Assembly: GCA_046593925.1 (NCBI GenBank)
Contig: JBKJQN010000097.1
Location: 62,001 to 126,000, forward strand
Source: JAYVYM01 sp046593925
GTDB lineage: Bacteria; Actinomycetota; Actinomycetes; Mycobacteriales; SCTD01
DNA: 64,000 bases
Direction of reading: 5' to 3'
The notes beneath the pieces are model-generated. The model was not told the DNA's origin and did not search any database. It was given only the letters and a program-made list of their open reading frames with translations. The translations under genes were made by a program, and so were the position numbers. Shown here piece by piece: positions 32,664 through 40,858 of this stretch; positions within the stretch are counted from its first letter, which is position 1; the number at the start of each line of letters is the position of its first letter.

Positions 32664-35600
32664 CGCTGGCTGACCACGGCGGAGACACCGTCGCCTCGCA
32701 TCGTCACTCCGTACAACGCGTCGGCGATCTCCATCGTCCGCTTCTGGTGGGTGACGACGATCAGCTGGCTGCTCTCGCGCAGCCCGGTCAGCAACTCGAG
32801 CAGCCGGCCGAGGTTGCGGTCGTCGAGAGCCGCCTCGACCTCGTCCAGCACGTAGAAGGGCGACGGCCGGGCCCGGAAGATGGCCACCAGCAGCGCGATC
32901 GCGGTCAGCGAGCGCTCGCCACCGGACAGCAGCGACAGACGTGAGACCTTCTTGCCGGCCGGCCGGGCCAGCACCTCGATGCCGGTGGCGAGCATGTCGT
33001 CCGGCTCGGTCAGCACCAGTCGGCCCTCGCCGCCGGGGAACAGCGCCGCGAAGACCTGTACGAACTCGCGGGCAGTGTCCTCGAACGCCGCCGCGAAGAC
33101 GTCGTGGATACGGTCGTCGACCTGCTTGACGACGGTCAGCAGGTCCCTGCGGGTGTCCCGCAGGTCCTCCAGCTGGGTGCTGAGGAAGGCCGCGCGTTCC
33201 TCCAGGGAGGCGTACTCCTCGAGGGCGAGCGCGTTGACCCGCCCCAGCTGGGCGAGCGCACGCTCCGCCGTCGCTGCCCGGCGCTCCTGCACCGCCCGGT
33301 CGTACGGCGCGGGCTCGCCTTCCGTGGGCACCGGCACCGACGGGCCGTACTCGGCCAGCAGGCGGTCCAGTGGCACCGCCCACTCCTGTTCGGCGCGCTG
33401 CTCGAGCGTCTCGATGCGCAGGCGCTGCTCGGTGCGCGCAACCTCGTCGCGGTGCACCACGTCGGTGAGCTGGTCGAGGTCGGCGGCCGACTGCCGCGAA
33501 CGGAGTCGCAGCGCGGCCAGCTCCGCGTCGGTGGACGCCCTGGCGGTGGCCGCCTCGTCGCGCTCGGTCGCTGCCAGGACCATCGACTGCTCGACGGCCG
33601 CAAGGGCGAGCTGTGCTGCTTCGACGACGCCGTTGGCCACGGCTGCACCACGCCCTCGCCGGGCTGTGACGTCGAGGAGCTGCTCGCGCGCCGCGCGTTC
33701 GGCCCGGGCGGCCCGTTCGAGCGACTCCGCGCGGCCGCTCAGCCCCCGGGCGCGCTCCTCACCGGTGCGTACGGCGAGCCGGGCCTCGACCTCGGCGGCG
33801 CGCGCGGCGCTCGCGTCGGCGGCCAGCCGGTCCCGTACCTGCGTCGGCGGGTCGGCCCCGACCCGGTCACGGTCGAGCGGGTCCCCGCCGACCGAGTCCC
33901 CGTCGAGCGAGTCCCTTCCGACCGGGGCCGCCTCGGCCGCCGCGAGCCGTTCCTCGAGCTCGGCCAGCCCGCCCAGGTCACGGTCGCGGGCCTGTTCGGC
34001 GGCCACCCGGGCCTGCTGCAGCCGGCCGGCCTCGGCCTGTCCGGCGCGGCCCTGCGAGGCCAGCAGGCCGAGCTGCTCGGCCAGCGCGGCCATCCGGGCG
34101 TCGCTGCTGTTGAGCTCGGTGAGCGCTGCGTCGACCTCGCTGCACGCAGCCGCGACGGTCGCCCTGACGCCCGCGACCTCGAAGCCGAGGCGCTCCTGCC
34201 GGCGCTGCGCCTCGTCCTGGCGGCCGGCGGCCTCGTCGAGGGCCGCCTGGGTCTCGAGCAGCGACGGCGCGCCGGCCGATCCGCCCGCAGCCCAGTCGGC
34301 GCCCAGCAGGTCGCCATCCGCCGTGACTGCCCGCAGCCCGCTCTCGGCGAGCTGCTGGGCCTGCCCGAGGTTTGGTACGACCGCGACGCGGCGCAGCAGC
34401 CGCGCGAGCGTCGGTCGGAGCGCCGCGGGAGCCTCCACGAGGTCGAGGGCCCAGCAGGCGCCCTCCGGCAGGCTCGGCAGGAGTTCGTCGGGGTCGTCCG
34501 CAGCACCGCCGATCAGCAGCCCGGCCCGGCCCGCGTCGTCGCGGCGCAACCGACCGAGGGCCTCGGCGGCGGTGGCGGGGGAGTCGACTGCCACAGCGTC
34601 GGCGACGGCGCCGAGCGCGGCGGCGATGGCGGCCTCGGCGCCCGGCTGGACGCGAAGCAACGCCGCGACGGTCCCGAGCACACCCTCGAGCCCACCCGCC
34701 AGCAGCGCGCCGCAGCCGTCCTTGCGCGCCAGCGACATGCCCAGCGCGTCCCGGCGCGCCGCCCAGGTGGAGCGATCGCGCTCGGCGTCGCGCTCATCGG
34801 CCTGCAGGGCGAGCAGTGCGCCCTGCGCCCGGTCGAGCGCCGTGGCAGCTGCCTCGTGCCGGGCATCGAGGCCGACCTCACCCTCGTCGAGGCCACCGGC
34901 CTGCTCCCGGAGCGCCGCCAGCTCCGCGTGCGCCCGCGCGGCGCGGCTGGTCGCCTCTCCCAACGCAGCGGCCAGCCGGCCAAGCTCGGCCTTCACCGCG
35001 GCGGACCGCGAGCGCAGCGCCCCGACCTGCCCACGCAGCCGGGCCAGGCCCTCGCGCCGGTCCGCGACGGCCCGGACGGCGGCGACCAGGGCGCGCTCCT
35101 GCGACGCGAGCGACGCCTCGACTTCGGTACGCCGGGCGACCGCGTCGCAGAGCAGCTCGGCGTCAGCGACGAGCCGGCGGCCGAGCTCGGCCTCCTGCTC
35201 ACGGGCCACGACGGCCTCGCGGTCCAGCGCCTCCGGGTCCCGGCCCGGCCGGCCCGGCTCCGGCGGCGCCGCGGTCAGGTGCCGACGGCGCTCCGCGGCG
35301 AGCGTGGCCGTACCCCGCAACCGCTCCTGCTGCGCCGACAGGCGGTACCAGGTGTCCTGCGCGCCCGCGTGCCGCGGGGCCGCGACGGCGAGGGCGGCGT
35401 CGAGCTCGCTCTCCCGGGCCTGCAGCTGGGCGAGCGCGACCTCGGCGGTGGCCCGACGCTCACGCAGCGCGGTCTCGTCGCGGACCTCCGCCTCGAGCGC
35501 GCTGCGCGAGGTCACCAGGTCGTCGGCGAGCAGCCGCAGGCGGGCGTCGCGATGGTCGGCCTGCACCTGCTGGGCCCGCCGGGCCACCTCCGCCTGGCGA

Positions 35601-36217
35601 CCCAGTGGCTTGAGCTGGCGGCGTAGCTCGACGGTCAGGTCGGTGAGCCGGGTCAGGTTGGCCTGCATCGCGTCCAGCTTGCGCAGGGCCTTTTCCTTGC
35701 GCTTCTTGTGCTTCAGGACCCCGGCGGCCTCCTCGATGAACGCCCGGCGCTCCTCCGGCCGCGCCGACAGCACAGCATCGAGCTGGCCCTGCCCGACCAC
35801 GACGTGCAGCTCGCGGCCGATCCCGCTGTCGCTCATCAGCTCCTGGACGTCGACGAGTCGGCAGCGGTCGCCGTTGATGGCGTACTCCGACTCCCCCGAA
35901 CGAAACATCAGCCGCCGGACGGACACCTCGGTGTACTCGATGGGCAGCGCCCCGTCGGCGTTGTCGATCGTCAACGTCACCTCGGCCCGCCCGAGCGGCG
36001 GCTTGCCGGGCGAACCCGCAAAGATGACGTCCTCCATCTTCCCACCGCGCAGCGCCTTCGCGCCCTGCTCCCCGAGCACCCACGCCATCGCGTCGACGAC
36101 GTTGCTCTTGCCCGTGGCGTTGGGCCCGACGACGCAGGTGATGCCGGGCTCGAAGCGCAGCGTGGTCGGCGCCGCGAAGGACTTGAAGCCCTTCATCGTG
36201 AGGCTCTTGAGGTGCAC
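32645..36217 (-). CDS. smc: Chromosome segregation protein SMC
   Basis: A 1190-residue SMC ATPase, full family length. The N-terminal head has Walker A GPNATGKSN (31-39) and the Q-loop region; long coiled-coil arms flank a hinge around residues 500-650; the C-terminal head has the signature LSLLSGGERSLTA and Walker B with FYVLDEVEAALDD. It compacts and segregates chromosomes with ScpA/ScpB. Part of the second coil (around 33850-33930) holds a Asp/Gly-rich repeat that should interrupt the helix. GTG start at 36215-36217. The smc-ftsY neighbourhood is conserved. Confidence 0.97.
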   Translation of the reverse strand: MHLKSLTMKGFKSFAAPTTLRFEPGITCVVGPNATGKSNVVDAMAWVLGEQGAKALRGGKMEDVIFAGSPGKPPLGRAEVTLTIDNADGALPIEYTEVSVRRLMFRSGESEYAINGDRCRLVDVQELMSDSGIGRELHVVVGQGQLDAVLSARPEERRAFIEEAAGVLKHKKRKEKALRKLDAMQANLTRLTDLTVELRRQLKPLGRQAEVARRAQQVQADHRDARLRLLADDLVTSRSALEAEVRDETALRERRATAEVALAQLQARESELDAALAVAAPRHAGAQDTWYRLSAQQERLRGTATLAAERRRHLTAAPPEPGRPGRDPEALDREAVVAREQEAELGRRLVADAELLCDAVARRTEVEASLASQERALVAAVRAVADRREGLARLRGQVGALRSRSAAVKAELGRLAAALGEATSRAARAHAELAALREQAGGLDEGEVGLDARHEAAATALDRAQGALLALQADERDAERDRSTWAARRDALGMSLARKDGCGALLAGGLEGVLGTVAALLRVQPGAEAAIAAALGAVADAVAVDSPATAAEALGRLRRDDAGRAGLLIGGAADDPDELLPSLPEGACWALDLVEAPAALRPTLARLLRRVAVVPNLGQAQQLAESGLRAVTADGDLLGADWAAGGSAGAPSLLETQAALDEAAGRQDEAQRRQERLGFEVAGVRATVAAACSEVDAALTELNSSDARMAALAEQLGLLASQGRAGQAEAGRLQQARVAAEQARDRDLGGLAELEERLAAAEAAPVGRDSLDGDSVGGDPLDRDRVGADPPTQVRDRLAADASAARAAEVEARLAVRTGEERARGLSGRAESLERAARAERAAREQLLDVTARRGRGAAVANGVVEAAQLALAAVEQSMVLAATERDEAATARASTDAELAALRLRSRQSAADLDQLTDVVHRDEVARTEQRLRIETLEQRAEQEWAVPLDRLLAEYGPSVPVPTEGEPAPYDRAVQERRAATAERALAQLGRVNALALEEYASLEERAAFLSTQLEDLRDTRRDLLTVVKQVDDRIHDVFAAAFEDTAREFVQVFAALFPGGEGRLVLTEPDDMLATGIEVLARPAGKKVSRLSLLSGGERSLTAIALLVAIFRARPSPFYVLDEVEAALDDRNLGRLLELLTGLRESSQLIVVTHQKRTMEIADALYGVTMRGDGVSAVVSQRLREPA

Positions 36218-36226
36218 GGGCGCAGG

Positions 36227-36412
36227 CTAGCGGCGCGGGGCGGCCTGTTCACGGACCTTCGCGACGCGCCGCGCCAGCACCGTGCGGCGTACGTCGCGCC
36301 GCTGGGTGCCGCTCACCGGCAGCGCGACCATCGCCAGGACCAGCGCGCTACGGCCCTCAGACCGCCATGCCTGCCTGCGCGCGACCCGCAGGGCGACTGC
36401 CCGGGAGCTCAC
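36227..36412 (-). pseudogene. N-terminal remnant of an FtsX-type ABC permease
   Basis: A 61-residue open frame (VSSRAVALRVARRQAWRSEG...SALVLAMVALPV...). The start resembles the cytoplasmic-to-first-membrane-segment beginning of actinobacterial FtsX-like permeases (L-R-x-ARRD-RHRGR-ALVVALVALPV pattern), which normally run to 400-850 residues. Here the frame changes to an Arg-rich sequence after ALPVSGT and stops. No ATPase gene accompanies it. It may be a truncated permease; a small real gene is the alternative. Confidence 0.35.
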
Positions 36413-36443
36413 GCGAGCGCCCGGGCCCCACCGGACATGACGA

Positions 36444-36469
36444 AGGGCGCCCCGGTCGGGGGACGCCCT
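36444..36469 (-). terminator. GC-rich hairpin after the 68-residue gene
   Basis: AGGGCGCCCC (36444-36453) pairs with GGGACGCCCT (36460-36469) with one mismatch and a 6-nt loop. It lies 19 nt beyond the stop of the small coiled-coil gene on the minus strand. No U tract, consistent with an actinobacterial terminator. Confidence 0.6.
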
Positions 36470-36487
36470 CGTAGTTCGGGAAAAGGA

Positions 36488-36694
36488 TCAGGTCAGCGCA
36501 GGTTCGCTGCCCTGCAGGTTGAGCGTACGCAGATCGTCCTCGACCGTCAGCGACGCGGCGAGCGCGTCGCTGGTCGCGTGGGCGAGCTCCAGCTCGGTCT
36601 CCAGCACCGCGATGCGTGCCCGCAGCCGGCGGACCTCCGCGGCGAGCCGGAGGTCGCTGCCTACACCGGTGTAACCGAACAGGGCCTTGGCCAT
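36488..36694 (-). CDS. Small conserved coiled-coil protein
   Basis: A 68-residue protein, MAKALFGYTGVGSDLRLAAE at the start. A basic/hydrophobic heptad region (VRRLRARIAVLETELELAHA, residues 21-40) should form one coiled coil; the tail is acidic and polar. I recall similar MAK-A-L-G-…-LAEVRRLR proteins in many actinobacteria, of unknown function. A strong GGAGGAC precedes the ATG by 5 nt and a hairpin follows the stop, so this is a monocistronic, probably well-translated gene. Confidence 0.75.
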   Translation of the reverse strand: MAKALFGYTGVGSDLRLAAEVRRLRARIAVLETELELAHATSDALAASLTVEDDLRTLNLQGSEPALT

Positions 36695-36827
36695 GGCTGT
36701 CCTCCGCGTCGAGGGGGTGGTCCGGCAGCGAGCTCGTGGCCACCGCTACCAATGCCTCAGGATGGCACGCTGAGCCCCCCCTAGTCAAGGTCGCCGTCAC
36801 CGCGCCGTGACCTTGCGTAGGCCCCCG

Positions 36828-37109
36828 TCAGCGCTCAAGGAAGCCCGTCAGACCACCCCTGGACTCGCCCCACCAGCTCCCCACCCGGGTCACCCGGCCG
36901 GGGGCACCGGGGCCGGTCAGCAGCGCAGCCAGCCGGGCGCAGGCATCCCGGCCCCCCTCCGCGACGACCTCCACGCGCCCATCAGCGAGATTGGTCGCCG
37001 AACCCACCAGTCCCAGCTCGAGGGCCCGGGCGCGGGTCCACCAGCGAAAGCCGACGCCCTGGACGTCCCCACCGACGCGGAGGGTGAGCCGTACCGGCTC
37101 GGGGGTCAA
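36828..37109 (-). CDS. acyP: Acylphosphatase
   Basis: 93 residues from TTG 37107-37109 (LTPEPVRLTLRVGGDVQGVG), which overlaps the mutM stop as TTGA; no GTG or ATG gives the right length. The catalytic Arg lies in VQGVGFRWWTRARALELGL and the catalytic Asn in GSATNLADGRVEVVAEG. The enzyme hydrolyses carboxyl-phosphate bonds of acylphosphates. It is the last gene of the minus-strand run from the DAK2 gene to here and is coupled to mutM. Confidence 0.92.
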   Translation of the reverse strand: MTPEPVRLTLRVGGDVQGVGFRWWTRARALELGLVGSATNLADGRVEVVAEGGRDACARLAALLTGPGAPGRVTRVGSWWGESRGGLTGFLER

Positions 37110-37957
37110 CGAGGCAGCCGCGGCCGCGGTTGGCAGCGGGGGCAGCTGAACGACGAGCGGTTCATGAAGACCTCCCGCCGGATCGCGGTGCCGCAGCGCT
37201 CGCACGGCTCACCTCGGCGCCCGTAGGCGTTCAGCGACCGCTCGTACAGCCCGCTGACGCCCTCGGTCGAGACGTACAGCGCGTCGAAACTCGTCCCGCC
37301 CTGCTGCAAGGACTCGCCGAGCACCGCGCGGGCGTGTCCGAGCAGCTCGCGGGCCTGCGGCCGGGTCAGCCGCTCCGTCGGGCGGCCGCCGTGCAGCCGG
37401 GCCCGCCAGAGCGACTCGTCGGCGTAGATGTTGCCGATCCCTGACACCAGGGTCTGGTCGAGCAGCGCCCGTTTGACGCCGGTACGCCTCGCCCGGAGCC
37501 GGTTTACGAACTCCTCGTCGTCGAACAGCGGGTCCAGCGGGTCGCGCGCGATGTGCGCGACGGTCGACGGCAGGACGGCTCCGCCCGCCACCACGGCCAG
37601 ACCGCCGAACGTCCGCTGGTCGACGAAGCGCAGCTCATGGCCGGCGTCGGTGAAGGCGAACCTCACCCGCAGGTGCACCTCGGTGGGCTCCTCGAGGGGC
37701 TTGACGAGCAGCTGGCCGCTCATCCCCAGGTGCCCGGTCAGCGCGTCGCCGGAGTCCAGCGGCAGCCACAGGTACTTGCCTCGCCGCAACGCCCCGGTGA
37801 CGGTCCGGCCCGCCAGCAGCGCCGCGAAGTCCGCCGCCCCCGCCAGGTGCCGGCGCACAGCCCGCGGGTGGGCCACCTCGACACCGGCGATCGTCCGCCC
37901 GACGACGCCGCGGGCAAGGCCGCGCCGGACCACCTCGACCTCAGGCAGCTCCGGCAC
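37106..37957 (-). CDS. mutM: Formamidopyrimidine-DNA glycosylase
   Basis: A 283-residue Fpg/MutM that excises 8-oxoguanine and formamidopyrimidines. The catalytic N-terminus is PELPEVEVVRRGL after the start GTG (Pro2 nucleophile, Glu3); GKYLWLPL holds the conserved Lys; the C-terminal zinc finger is CERCG...CPRC. GIGNIYADESLWRARLHG is the helix-two-turn-helix. Its start shares one base with the rnc stop (TAGTG) and its stop overlaps acyP, so rnc-mutM-acyP are coupled. Confidence 0.97.
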   Translation of the reverse strand: MPELPEVEVVRRGLARGVVGRTIAGVEVAHPRAVRRHLAGAADFAALLAGRTVTGALRRGKYLWLPLDSGDALTGHLGMSGQLLVKPLEEPTEVHLRVRFAFTDAGHELRFVDQRTFGGLAVVAGGAVLPSTVAHIARDPLDPLFDDEEFVNRLRARRTGVKRALLDQTLVSGIGNIYADESLWRARLHGGRPTERLTRPQARELLGHARAVLGESLQQGGTSFDALYVSTEGVSGLYERSLNAYGRRGEPCERCGTAIRREVFMNRSSFSCPRCQPRPRLPR

Positions 37958-38649
37958 TAGCGGCTGGGCCCGAGCGCCATCGCCGCGAGCCGGGCCGCGA
38001 TCTGCTCGGCCTCCTTCTTGCTGCCGCCCTCACCCTCGCCGAGCAGCCGGCCCCCCACCAGAGCGCGCGCGGTGAAGCGCTTGGCGTGGTCGGGCCCGGT
38101 CTCGGCCAGGGCGTACTCCGGGACGCCGTGGCCGCCGGCAGCGGTGAGCTCCTGCAGCGCGGTCTTCCAGTCGGTGGCCGAGTCGTCCTTCGCCACGGCG
38201 GCCATCAGCGGGCCGAACAGCCGGTGCACCACCCCGGCCGCGCCGGGCAGCCCGCGCTCCAGGTAGACCGCGCCGAGCACCGCCTCCATCGTGTCGGCCA
38301 GCAGCGAGTTCTTATCGCGCCCGCCAGTGGCCTGCTCGCCCTTGCCGAGGCGCAGCCACGCGCCCAGGCCGAGTGTGCGGGCGACGCCGGCCAGCGCCCG
38401 GGTGTTGACGATGCCGGCGCGCAGCTTGGCCAGCTGGCCCTCCGCCAGGTCGGGGTGCGTGCTGTAGAGGGCGTCGGTGACGACCAGCCCGAGCACCGCG
38501 TCGCCGAGGAACTCCAGCCGCTCATTGGTCGGCAGCCCGCCGTTCTCGTACGCGAACGAGCGGTGCGTCAGGGCCTGCTCGAGCAGACCGGGCGACAAGC
38601 CGGTGCCCAGCGCCGCCTCCAGCCGGGTGTACGCGGTGCGCGGACTCAC
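37957..38649 (-). CDS. rnc: Ribonuclease III
   Basis: A 230-residue RNase III. The endonuclease domain carries NERLEFLGDAVLGLVV (signature with Glu and Asp ligands) and the second acidic patch DTMEAVLGAVYLERG. The C-terminal dsRNA-binding domain (about 155-228) ends with GGSKKEAEQIAARLAAMAL. It processes rRNA precursors and dsRNA. GTG start. The region just upstream contains a triplicated 14-bp repeat and only a weak ribosome-binding site. rpmF-plsX-acpP-rnc-mutM is the common order. Confidence 0.97.
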   Translation of the reverse strand: MSPRTAYTRLEAALGTGLSPGLLEQALTHRSFAYENGGLPTNERLEFLGDAVLGLVVTDALYSTHPDLAEGQLAKLRAGIVNTRALAGVARTLGLGAWLRLGKGEQATGGRDKNSLLADTMEAVLGAVYLERGLPGAAGVVHRLFGPLMAAVAKDDSATDWKTALQELTAAGGHGVPEYALAETGPDHAKRFTARALVGGRLLGEGEGGSKKEAEQIAARLAAMALGPSR

Positions 38650-38656
38650 CGCAGGC

Positions 38657-38698
38657 CGCTCACAGTCGGGCGCTCACAGTCGGGCGCTCACAGTCGAC
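38657..38698. repeat. Three tandem 14-bp repeats between acpP and rnc
   Basis: CGCTCACAGTCGGG occurs at 38657-38670 and 38671-38684, and a third copy with a changed last base pair (CGCTCACAGTCGAC) at 38685-38698. The third copy contains the acpP stop codon (38688-38690). The rnc ribosome-binding region lies just after the array. Confidence 0.9.
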
Positions 38699-38957
38699 TG
38701 ACCGCGAGGTCGACGGCCTCGCCCACGGTGGTGAGGCCGTCCAGTTCCTCGTCCTCGATGTGGAAGCCGGCGGGCACCTGCGGGGCGAGCGCCTCCTCGA
38801 CGATCTCGACGATCTCCACCAGGGCGAGGGAGTCGGCCCGGAGGTCCTCGACGAACCGGGTCGCGCGCGTCACCGTCGCGGGGTCGAGCTCGAGCACCGT
38901 CGCGCAGGCCTGCTGCACGAGCGCCAGCACGTCCTCGCCGGTCAGGGATGCAGTCAC
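38688..38957 (-). CDS. acpP: Acyl carrier protein
   Basis: An 89-residue carrier protein with the phosphopantetheine-attachment Ser43 in RADSLALVEIV. The DSL motif and the acidic helix II (VEIVEIVEEALAPQVPAG) are typical of fatty-acid ACPs. The GTG start overlaps the plsX stop (GTGA). Position between plsX and rnc matches the housekeeping ACP locus. Confidence 0.95.
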   Translation of the reverse strand: MTASLTGEDVLALVQQACATVLELDPATVTRATRFVEDLRADSLALVEIVEIVEEALAPQVPAGFHIEDEELDGLTTVGEAVDLAVSRL

Positions 38958-39976
38958 GGGGCCACGCTCGCATGCCGGTCGACGAGTGCGCCGAGCGCCT
39001 CGCCGAGCCGCGGGACCAGCCCCTCCCGGACGGCCTGCGCCGCCACGGCGATACAGCTGGCCACAGCCCGCGGCGACGAGGCGCCGTGGCCGGCGACACA
39101 GACGCCCTTGACCCCGAGCAGGAAACCACCACCGAACGCGTCGGGCGACATCCGGTCGGTGACCTCGAACAGGGCCGGCAGCAGCTCCCCGGCGGCCGCC
39201 CGACGCTCGGGGGTCGAGGTGAAGGCCTCGCGCAGCACCTCGGTGAGCATGCTGGCCGCGCCTTCGAGGCCCTTGGCGAGCACGTTGCCGGTGAAGCCGT
39301 CGGTGACCACGACGTCCGCGACGCCGCCGTGCGGGACGTCACCGCCTTCGACGCTGCCGACGTAGCGCACGGGCAGTGCGGCGAGTAGCGCGTCGGTCTG
39401 CTTGCGCAGCAGGTCGCCCTTGCCGGACTCCTCGCCGATCGTCAGCAACCCGACCCGAGGGTCAGGCAGCCCGAGCCGGACCTGGGCGAGCGCGGCCCCG
39501 GCGAGCGCGAACTGCGCGAGCAGCGCAGGGGTCGCGTCGACGCTTGCGCCGGCGTCGAGGAACACCAGCGGACCTGCCCTGGCCGGGATGACGACCGCTA
39601 GCGCCGGTCGGGCGATGCCGCGCAGCCGGCCCACGGTGAACACGGCCGCAGCGAGCAGGGCGCCGGTCGAACCGATCGAGACGACGGCGTCGGCGGCGCC
39701 GTCGCGGACCAGTCGGGCGGCGACCCGCACGGTCGCGTCGCGCTTGCTGCGGACCGCCCGGGCGGGCTCCTCGTCCATGCCCACGACCTGACTGGCGGCG
39801 ACCACCTCGAAGCGGCCGACGGCGTCACGTGCGGCGAGCAGCCGCGCGGCGACGTCGGGCGGCCCGACGAGCATGACCTGCACACCGGGCTGCTCGTCGG
39901 CGACCAGCAGCGCCCCGTCGACGACCGCGCCGGGGGCGCTGTCACCCCCGAGCAGGTCCAGGGCGACCCGGACCAC
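38954..39976 (-). CDS. plsX: Phosphate acyltransferase PlsX
   Basis: A 340-residue enzyme that converts acyl-ACP to acyl-phosphate, the first step of phosphatidate synthesis in the PlsX/PlsY route. Conserved blocks: VALDLLGGDSAPG, AVVSIGSTGALLAAA, VGLLTIGEESGKGDLLRKQT, VVTDGFTGNVLAKGLEGAA and GGGFLLGVKGVCVAGHGAS. GTG start with no strong ribosome-binding site. It lies 67 nt after rpmF and overlaps acpP. Confidence 0.96.
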   Translation of the reverse strand: MVRVALDLLGGDSAPGAVVDGALLVADEQPGVQVMLVGPPDVAARLLAARDAVGRFEVVAASQVVGMDEEPARAVRSKRDATVRVAARLVRDGAADAVVSIGSTGALLAAAVFTVGRLRGIARPALAVVIPARAGPLVFLDAGASVDATPALLAQFALAGAALAQVRLGLPDPRVGLLTIGEESGKGDLLRKQTDALLAALPVRYVGSVEGGDVPHGGVADVVVTDGFTGNVLAKGLEGAASMLTEVLREAFTSTPERRAAAGELLPALFEVTDRMSPDAFGGGFLLGVKGVCVAGHGASSPRAVASCIAVAAQAVREGLVPRLGEALGALVDRHASVAP

Positions 39977-40043
39977 AGGCAGCGCGGGACCATCCGGCGC
40001 GGAACCGCTCAGGGGAATGTCGCAGGGCCTGAATGTTGGTGCG

Positions 40044-40214
40044 TCAGACGGCGAGGACGACGCGCTTGTCGTAGCGCCCGCACTCGGGGCACACGGTGTG
40101 CGGACGCGTGGTGTGGCCGCGGTCGCAGGTGACCAGCACCGGCAGCGCGGTCTTCCACTGCGAGCGCCGCGAGCGGGTGTTGCTGCGCGACGTCTTGCGC
40201 TTCGGGACGGCCAT
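40044..40214 (-). CDS. rpmF: 50S ribosomal protein L32 with incomplete zinc ribbon
   Basis: A 56-residue L32, starting MAVPKRKTSRSNTRSRRSQW. The C-terminal ribbon reads TCDRGHTTRPHTVCPECG: Cys30, Cys42 and Cys45 are present but the expected second cysteine (CxxC) is Gly33, with His34 next to it. Zinc-binding L32 forms have four cysteines; zinc-free paralogues lack most. This one keeps three, with His34 as a possible fourth ligand. The gene lies two nucleotides after DUF177, the usual DUF177-rpmF-plsX order. Confidence 0.95.
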   Translation of the reverse strand: MAVPKRKTSRSNTRSRRSQWKTALPVLVTCDRGHTTRPHTVCPECGRYDKRVVLAV

Positions 40215-40216
40215 CG

Positions 40217-40777
40217 CTACTTCTCCTCGGTCGGGTGGATCAGGTCCTGCAGGGCTGACCAGCGGGGGTCGGTCAACTCGTGGGCGTGGTCGGGGGGCAG
40301 GTCGTCGCGCCGCTCCCCGCAGTCCGGGCAGAGCCCGGAGCACAGCTCGTCGCACAGCGGCGTCGAGGGCAGTGCGAGCACGACCGCGTCGCGCAGCGCT
40401 GGCTCGAGGTCGAGCAGATCGCCCTCCATGCGGGAGATCTCCTCGTCGTCGGCGTCGTCGGGCGCGTACGCGTACAGCTCCTGTATGCGCACGGTCAGGG
40501 TGTCGGAGACCGGCTCCAGGCACCGGCCGCACTCCCCGGTGACCGGCGCCGTGACGGTGCCGCTCACCAGCACGCCCTCCATCACGCTCTCCAACCGCAG
40601 GTCCAGATTCAGACCGGCCGCGATCGGTACGCCGACCAGGCCTACCAGGCCGAGCCCGTCGGGCGCGGCGGCGAGGCACTGCAGGACGCGCATCGACCCC
40701 GGGCGTCGTCCCAGCTCGCGCGTGTCGAGCACGAGGGGCCTGCGGGGGTCGAGGCGGTGCTGCTTAGTCCTGTCCAT
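40217..40777 (-). CDS. DUF177 (YceD-like) protein
   Basis: 186 residues from ATG 40775-40777 (MDRTKQHRLDPRRPLVLDTR); the frame is open 19 codons further up. The conserved cysteine motif GECGRCLEP and the C-terminal CSGLCPDCGERRDDL cluster are characteristic and may bind metal. The family is linked to 23S rRNA accumulation in plants and bacteria. Direct linkage to rpmF is conserved. Confidence 0.92.
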   Translation of the reverse strand: MDRTKQHRLDPRRPLVLDTRELGRRPGSMRVLQCLAAAPDGLGLVGLVGVPIAAGLNLDLRLESVMEGVLVSGTVTAPVTGECGRCLEPVSDTLTVRIQELYAYAPDDADDEEISRMEGDLLDLEPALRDAVVLALPSTPLCDELCSGLCPDCGERRDDLPPDHAHELTDPRWSALQDLIHPTEEK

Positions 40778-40858
40778 GTCTTCGTCGGTCAACCAGAAGG
40801 GATGCAGAGGGTGTGTGCGCGAACGTGCAGACAAGGCTAGCGGATGTCGGCGACGGGC

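Noticed and set aside
32880..36230. 1116-residue open frame opposite smc
   Set aside because: It mirrors the smc gene on the other strand, is composed of Ser/Arg/Ala without domains, and arises from codon bias in GC-rich DNA.
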